The notes: generated by a model not told the origin, from the letters alone. A stretch of DNA of 6,539 nt from Velamenicoccus sp964471325 (GCA_964471325.1 CAYYFL010000038.1:1-6539); one strand, 5' to 3'. Numbered from the stretch's first letter, positions 1 to 5,447 are shown. Program-made: numbers and translations.

Positions 1-707
1 TAAATCTATACTATAAAGGCAATAGCATAGGGAAAATATCCTATAAAGCTGGTCAGAAGGTTTATGAGATAAAAATACACCGCAAATTTGTGGACGATTC
101 AATCGTTAAGCGTTTTTCGCCAGCGATTGTTAAGGATTACGCTGTTTTTATTTTACCCGGCAAGAAGTTGCATCCGCTTTTTAGTTCAAAGAATTTGGCG
201 TCCATGGGGCAGAGGGTCAAGGCTGTTCAGTTCCAAGAAGAAATTGTTTTTGAGCAAATGCTTTTGACGGATAACGCAGGCCGGGAAGATTTAATAGTTA
301 TCGACAGACAGGTTGTTGATCGTGATCACGATACCAAAATGGACTTGCTGGGTCTCAAGCAAACAGAGCCGGGGAAATACCAGTTTTGCGTCATAGAGGT
401 TAAGCTCGGCAATAATCCGGAATTACGAGAGGACGTCTTTCAACAGCTCAAAGGGTACGTTGAGCGTATCACAAGAAATTTTCCCCAATATAAAAAGAGC
501 TACGAATTAAACTTCATTCAAAAGCAGGGGCTGGGGCTCATGCCGAGTGGATTGAAAATCGAAATCGTGGAAGGGGTGCTCGGGATAGTTGTGGTTGGTG
601 GATATTCCGGTCTTGCGGAGAAAAGCATAGCCGAACTTAAGGCGAAGCATCCCGATATTAAAGTTTTACACATAAAGAATGAAATCAGGTTTAATAATTT
701 AATATGA
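1..707 (+). CDS. PD-(D/E)XK-type nuclease-like protein, 5' end outside the window
   Basis: Partial gene. The frame is open from the first full codon at base 3 to the TGA at 705-707. An internal GTG at 90 is available, but the 29 codons before it read as ordinary protein (tyrosine- and lysine-rich, with YKGNSIGKISYKAGQKVYEI), so the true start is probably upstream of the window. The core looks like a PD-(D/E)XK nuclease fold: a helix with acidic residues (QFQEEIVFEQ, from base 231), then an aspartate in KMDLLGL (codon 342-344), then a strand with E-x-K in VIEVKLG (codons 396-398 and 402-404), then a helix with QQ (441-446). This order matches RecB-like or NucS-like endonucleases, which cut DNA using a metal held by the D, E and K residues. 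The C-terminus is strand-rich (GVLGIVVVGGYSG). The stop overlaps the next start in an ATGA. The fold is inferred from motifs only; the exact family is unknown, and a non-catalytic member is possible. Confidence 0.7.
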   Translation, partial: NLYYKGNSIGKISYKAGQKVYEIKIHRKFVDDSIVKRFSPAIVKDYAVFILPGKKLHPLFSSKNLASMGQRVKAVQFQEEIVFEQMLLTDNAGREDLIVIDRQVVDRDHDTKMDLLGLKQTEPGKYQFCVIEVKLGNNPELREDVFQQLKGYVERITRNFPQYKKSYELNFIQKQGLGLMPSGLKIEIVEGVLGIVVVGGYSGLAEKSIAELKAKHPDIKVLHIKNEIRFNNLI

Positions 708-2002
708 AGCTAATTATCCATAGAGGCACAGCCGAAATTGGCGGTACCTGCGTAGAGGTCTTTACGGAGAAAAGCCGGGTTGTAATCGACTTCGGACTGC
801 CACTTGTTAACGCCCAAAAAGAACCGTTTGATTCAAAGGTTTTGATCGGTAAATCTCCAGAAGAATTGAGGAGATTAAAAATTCTTCCCAACGTGAGCGG
901 CCTTTATAAAGATGAGGAGAGTTCGGTTGACGCAATTCTCATATCGCATTCTCACATGGATCACTACGGATTGCTTCGGTATGTGCATCCCGATATACCT
1001 ATATATATGAGCGAGGGGGCAAAGACGTTGATTGAGGTTTCAGATATATTTACCCCGCACAAAATCGGCAAAATAAATACCAGAATTATAGACAAGCGTA
1101 AGAAGCTGATCATCGGTGATTTTGAAATCACGCCTTATCTGGTGGATCACTCCGCTTTTGACGCTCTCGCTTTCATGATTAAAGCTGATGGGGAGAAAGT
1201 TTTTTATTCGGGAGATTTTAGGGGACATGGTAGAAAAAGCGGACTTTATAGGCGCATGGTATCTAAGCCGCCGAAGGGGATCGATTGTTTGCTCTTGGAA
1301 GGTTCGATGATCGGAAGGGGAGAGCAATTATTCAAAGATGAGGATGCGGTGCAGGATCGCATGGAAAAAGTTTTAAAGGCGACTCCCAACATAAAGTTTT
1401 TGTTCGCATCATCGCAGAATATCGATCGAATTGTTTCGGCGTATAAGGCTTGTCTTAAAACAAATCATGTGTTCGTGATTGATATTTATACTGCGTATAT
1501 TCTTGATTGTCTGCGGCAGGTTTCCAAGAATATCCCGCAATTTAACTGGAAGAATATGCGGGTTAAATTCTTAAAGAGCCACGCCGATTCTTTGGCGCAG
1601 AACGCCTCGGTAAAACTTCTCTATGCTTACAACACTCGGAAGATTGAGATTGATGAGATTAATGCGAAGAAGGACAGAATCTTGATGCTTGCCCGGGATA
1701 ATTCTATTTTTCCGATATTGGTGAAGAATATTAAAGGCATAGATGGGGCGAAAATCATTTATTCAATGTGGGAAGGATATTTGACGGATAAATTTAAGGA
1801 CTTTATCGCTCAGAAGAAATTGAGCATGGATGTTATTCATACGAGTGGTCATGCCACTGTAGCTGATTTGAAAGCATTTGCTTCTGCGATCAACCCAAAA
1901 TCGCTTGTGCCAATCCATACTTTTTGTGCTGATCGCTACAGCGAAATGTTCAAGAACGTGCATGTCTTGAGCGATGGGGAGATGTGGGAGGTCGGTTCAT
2001 GA
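704..2002 (+). CDS. RNase J-like beta-CASP metallo-beta-lactamase-fold hydrolase
   Basis: A 432-residue protein, the full length expected for a stand-alone bacterial MBL/beta-CASP hydrolase. The metal-site motifs are intact: IDFG (D29), the HxHxDH motif in SHSHMDH (H82, H84, D86, H87), VDHS (H149) and SGDFRGHG (D171). The beta-CASP insert follows from about residue 200: LLLEGSMIG, FASSQNIDRI (235-243), VIDIYTAYI with D260, then HTSGHATVADLK (H383) and PIHTF (H405). This arrangement is that of RNase J-type enzymes, which use two zinc ions to cut RNA, and sometimes DNA, as endo- or exonucleases. No signal peptide or membrane segment is seen, so it should be cytoplasmic. The ATG at 704 overlaps the upstream TGA, with only a weak Shine-Dalgarno match, which suggests translational coupling. 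Its substrate cannot be read from sequence. It is not obviously the housekeeping RNase J, given its small size and its neighbours. Confidence 0.88.
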   Translation: MKLIIHRGTAEIGGTCVEVFTEKSRVVIDFGLPLVNAQKEPFDSKVLIGKSPEELRRLKILPNVSGLYKDEESSVDAILISHSHMDHYGLLRYVHPDIPIYMSEGAKTLIEVSDIFTPHKIGKINTRIIDKRKKLIIGDFEITPYLVDHSAFDALAFMIKADGEKVFYSGDFRGHGRKSGLYRRMVSKPPKGIDCLLLEGSMIGRGEQLFKDEDAVQDRMEKVLKATPNIKFLFASSQNIDRIVSAYKACLKTNHVFVIDIYTAYILDCLRQVSKNIPQFNWKNMRVKFLKSHADSLAQNASVKLLYAYNTRKIEIDEINAKKDRILMLARDNSIFPILVKNIKGIDGAKIIYSMWEGYLTDKFKDFIAQKKLSMDVIHTSGHATVADLKAFASAINPKSLVPIHTFCADRYSEMFKNVHVLSDGEMWEVGS

Positions 2003-2526
2003 TAAGGCGTTTCCCATTCGACAAAGATTACGGGCGTGATGATATCAAGAAAAGATTAAATGCTTGGATTGAGAAGCAAAATCTAAGAGATGAGGACGCC
2101 ACCAAGGCTTTGGAGATGATCCTTAATCAGCGGAAAAACATTTCTTTGATTCGGAAAAATGCCAAGAAGGCTGGGCTGAGAGTAGAGCGGTTTATTACTA
2201 ACAGCGCATTGGAGATTTATTTTGATATCTTGAGGAAAAATAGGAATGTTGGGTACATTTCAAAAGGGTGGGAGGATCCCGGGTTTAGAATTGGTGAGTA
2301 TTTCGAGATGGAGAAAAATGCACCATCTTTTAAGGAAAATTTTTACAAAGTATTTAAGCTATGCTCAGGGAATTTGATCAGCGTTGGCGTGTCTGAAAAG
2401 ACACCGGGCAAGGTAGGGGTAAGTTTGGAAATAGGTATTTATAAGGACGGGTTTAGCAGTAAGGTGTTAAAGAGTGCTGTTGCCACGCTGGAAGAAACAA
2501 TGTGCAGGATTAAGGAATTGGGGTAG
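1999..2526 (+). CDS. hypothetical protein, third gene of the nuclease/MBL operon
   Basis: A 175-residue protein that I do not recognise. The N-terminal half is strongly basic and helical (IKKRLNAWIEKQ, LNQRKNISLIRKNAKKAGL), which could suit nucleic-acid or partner binding. The C-terminal half looks strand-rich (LISVGVSEK, KVGVSLEIGIYKDGF) and ends in a helix (SAVATLEETMCRIKELG). There are no membrane segments or obvious catalytic motif. I chose the ATG at 1999 over the GTG at 1984: GGAGG at 1987-1991 sits 7 bases before 1999, and this start overlaps the previous stop as ATGA, the same arrangement as between the first two genes. It is probably co-translated with the MBL protein and works with it, perhaps as a specificity or regulatory subunit. 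That role is inferred from position only. Confidence 0.75.
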   Translation: MIRRFPFDKDYGRDDIKKRLNAWIEKQNLRDEDATKALEMILNQRKNISLIRKNAKKAGLRVERFITNSALEIYFDILRKNRNVGYISKGWEDPGFRIGEYFEMEKNAPSFKENFYKVFKLCSGNLISVGVSEKTPGKVGVSLEIGIYKDGFSSKVLKSAVATLEETMCRIKELG

Positions 2527-2711
2527 GGAGAGCGGCCATTTTACTGGTTTTTTGCTTATATTGTGATAAAATACCTTTATTATACGGTTGGGTATTGTCG
2601 ATTGGCTCCCCTAGAGATATAAGCGCCCCCATACTACGTCTACGGTAGATTTTTATAAGTAGGCTTGTTTCAAGGGGTTGTAGGGTTCGACTTCCGTCCA
2701 CGACTACCCGC

Positions 2712-2764
2712 CAAACTTCGCCTTCATAGGCAAATTTTGGCTTCTCCGTCTCAGGCGAAGTTTG
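2712..2764. repeat. 12-bp perfect inverted repeat
   Basis: The arms CAAACTTCGCCT (2712-2723) and AGGCGAAGTTTG (2753-2764) are exact reverse complements separated by 29 bases. There is no T tract after the second arm, so it is not a standard terminator. It lies between two tRNA-3'-like pieces and may be part of a small mobile or tRNA-derived repeat. Confidence 0.65.
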
Positions 2765-2769
2765 TGTCT

Positions 2770-2871
2770 GGGAGGGATTCGAAGCCGACCCGAGCGCCAC
2801 TGGTCCGAGCGAGGGCGGCCGGCGACGGAGGAGTCGAGCGAATGCGAGACGGGGGAGGAGGAATCCCTCCC
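2770..2871. repeat. inverted T-arm-like repeat pair
   Basis: GGGAGGGATT at 2770-2779 and AATCCCTCCC at 2862-2871 are perfect 10-base reverse complements that bracket 82 GC-rich bases. On the minus strand the left copy reads TTCGAATCCCTCCC, a typical tRNA T-loop plus T-stem, and the right copy is part of the plus-strand tRNA-Ser-like end. The segment is thus framed by two head-to-head tRNA-like 3' ends. A full tRNA cannot be drawn on either strand. Confidence 0.5.
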
Positions 2872-2880
2872 TCTCCGCCA
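2862..2880 (+). repeat. tRNA-Ser 3'-end-like fragment with CCA
   Basis: The 19 bases can be laid out as the end of a serine tRNA: AAT closing a T-loop, CCCTC as the 3' side of the T-stem, CCTCTCC as the 3' side of the acceptor stem, G as discriminator, then CCA. The expected 5' side (GAGGG plus TTCG) is corrupted to GAGGAGG, and no anticodon arm or 5' acceptor strand (GGAGAGG) lies upstream, so this is not a working tRNA. Such 3' ends are the classic duplicated target of integrases that insert into tRNA genes, so it may be an attachment-site remnant. Confidence 0.5.
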
Positions 2881-2911
2881 GTTTTTTGCGACAGAACAAA
2901 AAATTGGCGGA
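2874..2911. repeat. 15-bp hairpin starting inside the tRNA-like CCA end
   Basis: The left arm (2874-2888, including CCGCCAGTTTTTTG) pairs with the right arm (2897-2911, including CAAAAAATTGGCGG) with one G-T wobble, around the 8-base loop CGACAGAA. The T run is inside the stem, so this is not a canonical terminator. The left arm contains the last bases and CCA of the tRNA-Ser-like fragment, which suggests that the repeat and the fragment were laid down together. Confidence 0.65.
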
Positions 2912-2981
2912 TGCCGATAAGGCCGTAGCGAGCCGACAAGGCGAGCAGGCCGAAGCGGCGCCGCCACCTCAGCGCGAACGG

Positions 2982-3013
2982 ATGCCGGAGCCAATGGCTT
3001 CGGCGTTGCTTTT
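2982..3013 (+). terminator. GC-rich hairpin with short T tail, possible terminator
   Basis: ATGCCGGAGCC (2982-2992) pairs with GGCTTCGGCGT (2996-3006), with two wobbles, around the tri-loop AAT. It is followed by TGCTTTT. The stem is strong but the T tail is short and interrupted. It could stop plus-strand transcripts before the small membrane-protein gene, or it may simply belong to the repeat cluster. Confidence 0.3.
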
Positions 3014-3035
3014 CATGGACGTTCCGATGTTTTTC

Positions 3036-3053
3036 TTCCGGCGAACGCCGGAA
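3036..3053. repeat. short GC-rich hairpin
   Basis: TTCCGGC (3036-3042) and GCCGGAA (3047-3053) form a perfect 7-bp stem around GAAC. There is no T tract on the downstream side of either strand, so terminator function is unlikely. It lies 32 bases before the ATG of the small membrane protein. Confidence 0.45.
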
Positions 3054-3085
3054 AGCCGCTGCTTGAATCTTACCGTTCCTCATTT

Positions 3086-3340
3086 ATGGGAGTTTCTTTG
3101 GATTTTGCCAGGATCATAGCGATCATTGCGCTCGTCGTTATTTTTCTCGTCATCTTGAAATACGCCGTGCGCGCGGGGTGTTTGTTTTTTCTGATTGCCT
3201 TGGTTGCGCTCATCGCGTATTTATGGGCAGCGGGAATCGTCAGGCGCTTTGATTTTTTTAGAAAAAAGGATGGGCGTAAGACGGTGGTATCCCTGGCGGT
3301 CTCAAGCGAAGTCAATGGTGGATGCCGCTGCGGCTGTTGA
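3086..3340 (+). CDS. small two-helix membrane protein, hypothetical
   Basis: An 84-residue protein of unknown function. Two hydrophobic helices are clear: about residues 8-28 (IIAIIALVVIFLVILKYAV) and 32-52 (CLFFLIALVALIAYLWAAG), linked by a short basic turn. A charged tail RRFDFFRKKDGRK then points to the cytoplasm, and the C-terminus carries CRCGC. The start is uncertain: the ATG at 3086 has no ribosome-binding site, whereas a TTG at 3098 lies 5 bases after GGGAG (3088-3092) and would give an 80-residue protein. The last 29 bases overlap the 3' end of the convergent response-regulator gene, so the two transcripts are antisense there. The hydrophobic pattern makes a real gene likely, but a chance ORF cannot be excluded. 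Confidence 0.5.
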   Translation: MGVSLDFARIIAIIALVVIFLVILKYAVRAGCLFFLIALVALIAYLWAAGIVRRFDFFRKKDGRKTVVSLAVSSEVNGGCRCGC

Positions 3341-3707
3341 GGGTGTCCTGGATGATCTTCAAGAGCGTCATCGCGTCAACCGGCTTGTTCACATAGCGAT
3401 CGGCGCCTATCACGCGGCCGATGACGCGGTCTACATCCGAACATTTCGCCGTTACCATGATGATGGGGATGTTTTTGAATTTTTCGTTTTTTCTGATGAT
3501 CTTGCAGACTATTTCGCCGGGGACCTCGGGAAGCCAGAGGTCGAGGATGATCAGATCGGGTTTCCTCTCGTCGATCCTCTCCAGCGCTTCTTTGCCGTCC
3601 ATGGCGATGCAAGTCCGGCAGCCGTGCCGTTCCAGGATGGCCTTGAGCGCCTGGACGATGCCCGGATCGTCATCGACAATGAGGACCATCTTGCCTCCGG
3701 AAAACAT
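3312..3707 (-). CDS. single-domain response regulator (CheY-like receiver)
   Basis: A 131-residue receiver domain with no output domain. Key residues are present: the acidic pair D12/D13 in LIVDDDPG, phospho-acceptor D56 in LIILDLWLP, T86 in IIMVTAKC and K108 in YVNKPVD. Members are phosphorylated by a histidine kinase and signal through protein contacts or phosphotransfer. I chose the ATG at 3705-3707 because it is preceded by AAGGAG five bases upstream. An in-frame ATG at 3756-3758 would add 17 residues encoded by a hairpin and T tract, which is unlikely. A start at 3687-3689, also with GGAGG before it, is a second possibility. It is transcribed divergently from the kinase operon and is a plausible second target of that kinase. 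Its leader holds a terminator-like hairpin. Confidence 0.9.
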   Translation of the reverse strand: MFSGGKMVLIVDDDPGIVQALKAILERHGCRTCIAMDGKEALERIDERKPDLIILDLWLPEVPGEIVCKIIRKNEKFKNIPIIMVTAKCSDVDRVIGRVIGADRYVNKPVDAMTLLKIIQDTLNSRSGIHH

Positions 3708-3736
3708 ACCTTCTCCTTTATTTTGTTTGTGCGCAT

Positions 3737-3771
3737 AATAAAAAAACCTATTCTTCACCGTAGAATAGGTT
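3737..3771 (-). terminator. terminator-like hairpin in the response-regulator leader
   Basis: On the minus strand, AACCTATTCT and AGAATAGGTT form a perfect 10-bp stem (3745-3754 with 3762-3771) around a 7-base loop, followed directly by TTTTTATT. It has the shape of an intrinsic terminator, although the stem has only three G-C pairs. It lies between the predicted promoter and the regulator's ribosome-binding site. It could therefore act as an attenuator, since no other minus-strand gene lies upstream for it to terminate. Confidence 0.5.
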
Positions 3772-3852
3772 ATTGCGAAAAACGATCAACCATTTCTTTT
3801 ACGACCCATCCTCACGAATGGTCCAACTGCCTCCCGTTTTTCCTTTAATAAA

Positions 3853-3881
3853 AATATACCTTATAAATGTAACTGTTTCAA
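3853..3881 (-). promoter_or_regulatory. sigma-70-type promoter for the minus-strand response regulator
   Basis: Read on the minus strand: -35 TTGAAA (3876-3881), a 17-base spacer, and -10 TATATT (3853-3858), close to consensus. The predicted transcript starts near 3846, giving a leader of about 140 bases before the ATG at 3707. The leader contains alternative pairings (ACCATT near 3817-3822 with AATGGT near 3789-3794, or with ATGGGTC near 3804-3810) upstream of the terminator-like hairpin. Confidence 0.6.
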
Positions 3882-4031
3882 GGTTATGGCCTTATGGTTG
3901 TTTTCAGCGAAGGGCATGCATTATCGAGACAGGAAGCGCAGATTTTAAGAGGTTGTTTGTTGATTTTTTGCGTTACGGCTGTTTTTCTGCTGATTTTTCC
4001 TGAGGGCTGCCTGGCAGGACAGAAGCGTTCC

Positions 4032-4059
4032 TTGAAAAATCTGTGGATTCCTGTATAAT
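4032..4059 (+). promoter_or_regulatory. sigma-70-type promoter for the kinase operon
   Basis: -35 TTGAAA (4032-4037), a 16-base spacer, and a perfect -10 TATAAT (4054-4059). Initiation is expected near 4066, giving a leader of about 200 bases before the kinase ATG at 4266. It faces away from the regulator promoter, and the two predicted start sites are about 220 bases apart. Confidence 0.7.
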
Positions 4060-4066
4060 ACAACTA

Positions 4067-4266
4067 CGAAAGTGAAGCTCCGCCGGCAGGATCTGGCGAC
4101 TTCTTTTCTTTCGGTGCATAGCGAAATCCTGCACCGAAAGTCCTTTGGGCTTTGCACCTTCATTCCCAGGTAAGAGTCTGGGGCTTTCCGGTGCAGAATA
4201 AAGGTGATATCGCGTCCTTTTCCGGTTTCAATCGATGGAAATGGATAGGCGAGAGTGGATGGTGCA
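4067..4266 (+). promoter_or_regulatory. structured 5' leader with mutually exclusive hairpins, candidate RNA switch
   Basis: Segments in order: CGAAAG (4067-4072); CTTTCGGTGCA (4108-4118); TGCACCGAAAG (4130-4140); TTTGCACC (4151-4158); CTTTCCGGTGCAG (4184-4196); and GGTGCA (4261-4266), whose last base is the A of the kinase ATG. The first can pair with the second, closing a hairpin with GAAG/CTTC and CGCC/GGCG inside. The second pairs perfectly with the third (11 bp). The third pairs about as well with the fifth (12 bp, one bulge), as does the fourth over its GCACC core. TGCACC copies can also cover the start codon. A CCCAG/CTGGG hairpin sits at 4165-4182. I do not recognise a known riboswitch class. 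Confidence 0.5.
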
Positions 4267-5447
4267 TGACGGAAAATAAGGCAGAATATTTGCAGCGTAT
4301 CCTGGATGCCATCAGGCTCCCTTTTTATGTTATCGATGCCAATACGTATCGCATCAAATTCGCCAATAAAGCCTGCGGCTTCGGTGATCTGAAAGACGAT
4401 GCCACGTGTCATCTTTTGACCCATAAATCCGCCGTCTCGTGTCAAGGACCGCATATTTGCCCTCTCCAGGAAGTTAAAAGGCTCAAGCAACCCGTCAAGA
4501 CGGAACATATCCATTATGACAAAGAGGGTAAGCCGAGGAACATGGAGGTCTACGGCGATCCCGTCTTCGGCGATGACGGCGAGGTGGAGATGATGGTCGA
4601 GTACGCTATGGATGTTACCGATTGCAGGAGGGCGGAAGAAGAATTGCGGGCGGCCTACCTCAAGCTGAAAGATACCCAGGCTCAGTTGATACAGGCGGAG
4701 AAGATGGAGGCGGTCGGCAGGCTTGCCAGCGGCGTGGCCCATGAAGTTAAAAATCCGTTGGGTATCATTTTACAGAGTGTTGATTATCTCGAAGAAAAAA
4801 TTTCTCCATCTCAAGGCTCCGTTTCCGATGTTCTCCAGATGATAAGAACGAATATTGACAGGGCCAATCGCATCATTACGACACTCGTCGATTTTTCCCG
4901 GGCGACCGCACTTGACTTGCGCCCTGAAAATATCAATGATATTGTTGAGACATCTTTGCTCCTGGTGCAGCACCGCATTAAACTGGAAAACGTTTCGGTT
5001 GTCAAAGACCTGGCCGGGAATCTGCCGGCCATTCTGGCCGACAAGACAAAAATAGAGCAGGTCTTTATCAATATCTTCCTGAATGCCGTGCAAGCCATGC
5101 CCGAAGGCGGGAAGCTATATATCCGTACATTCGTATCTCCGGCCAAAGGAAAGCAGTTGCAGGATGGGAGATTTGTCATTTCTGATGCTGCTGTTGTTGT
5201 TATTGAAATAGAAGATACGGGGAAAGGTATTTCTGCAAAGGATCTCGATAATATTTTTGATCTTTTTTTTACGACCAAGGGGCCACAGGAAGGGGCGGGG
5301 CTGGGGCTCCCTGTTTCAAAAAACATCATTGAGCTGCATAAAGGGGATATCCGCGTCGAGAGTTCGGAAGGCAAGGGCACGAAAGTCAGCGTCTTTTTAA
5401 AGGTTGCCGGGGGGCTTCATGGAAAAGAAAAGAATCCTGATCGTTGA
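4266..5447 (+). CDS. soluble PAS-domain sensor histidine kinase
   Basis: A 393-residue cytoplasmic kinase without membrane segments. The N-terminal PAS domain (about 10-120; FYVIDANTYRIKFANKACG at 20-38) carries a Cys/His cluster: C37, C48, H53, C59, H63 and C65, ending CPLQEV. This pattern recurs in PAS kinases and may bind metal or sense redox state. A helical linker (about 122-150) leads to the HisKA domain with phospho-site H159 in VAHEVKNPL. The ATPase domain has an N box (FINIFLNAVQAM, N273), a G1 box (EDTGKGI, D317), an F box (FDLFFTTKG) and a G2 box (GAGLGL). The frame is open back to 4152, but the extra 38 codons overlap the structured leader and read as non-coding, so I use the ATG at 4266. 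The ribosome site is weak (GGA at 4257-4259). The end overlaps the next gene by 29 bases, making that regulator its likely partner. Confidence 0.93.
   Translation: MTENKAEYLQRILDAIRLPFYVIDANTYRIKFANKACGFGDLKDDATCHLLTHKSAVSCQGPHICPLQEVKRLKQPVKTEHIHYDKEGKPRNMEVYGDPVFGDDGEVEMMVEYAMDVTDCRRAEEELRAAYLKLKDTQAQLIQAEKMEAVGRLASGVAHEVKNPLGIILQSVDYLEEKISPSQGSVSDVLQMIRTNIDRANRIITTLVDFSRATALDLRPENINDIVETSLLLVQHRIKLENVSVVKDLAGNLPAILADKTKIEQVFINIFLNAVQAMPEGGKLYIRTFVSPAKGKQLQDGRFVISDAAVVVIEIEDTGKGISAKDLDNIFDLFFTTKGPQEGAGLGLPVSKNIIELHKGDIRVESSEGKGTKVSVFLKVAGGLHGKEKNPDR

Larger units (their letters stand above)
2527..3085. other. long gene-free junction with tRNA-derived fragments and inverted repeats
   Basis: No credible gene lies here. 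Open frames on both strands are low-complexity, rich in R, P, S and G, and overlap each other. The left 150 bases are AT-rich like the operon to the left, while 2770-3060 is GC-rich with recurring CGAGCGA-like words. The stretch contains pieces resembling tRNA 3' ends and several inverted repeats, listed separately. I see no convincing promoter. There is also no good terminator directly behind the operon: CTAC/GTAG at 2635-2650 before a short T run is too weak. The most likely reading is the edge of an integrated element or a cluster of tRNA-derived repeats. Confidence 0.6.

Noticed and set aside
2550..2585. Promoter after the left operon (TAAAAT and TATTAT boxes)
   Set aside because: No -35 box lies at an acceptable distance from either candidate -10.
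2674..2691. tmRNA-like 5' end (GGGG followed by GGGTTCGAC)
   Set aside because: The spacing is short, no matching 3' acceptor strand follows within the usual tmRNA length, and no tag-peptide reading frame is recognisable.
2770..2880. Complete tRNA gene
   Set aside because: T-arm and CCA pieces are present, but no D-arm, anticodon arm or matching 5' acceptor strand could be placed on either strand.
2510..2994. Minus-strand open frames of 96-129 residues
   Set aside because: They read through tRNA-like repeats (for example AEREGF and VVVDGSRT), overlap one another, are low complexity and lack ribosome sites.
2527..3085. Integron attC site or CRISPR array
   Set aside because: No GTTRRRY core pairs and no regularly spaced direct repeats were found.
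3195..3848. Plus-strand 217-residue open frame
   Set aside because: It is antisense to the well-supported response regulator and shows no protein-family features.
3773..4003. Plus-strand 76-residue open frame between the divergent promoters
   Set aside because: It has no ribosome site or recognisable features and covers the minus-strand promoter; it is better read as non-coding.
4811..5380. Minus-strand 189-residue open frame
   Set aside because: It is antisense shadow of the kinase ATPase domain; the kinase motifs settle the strand.
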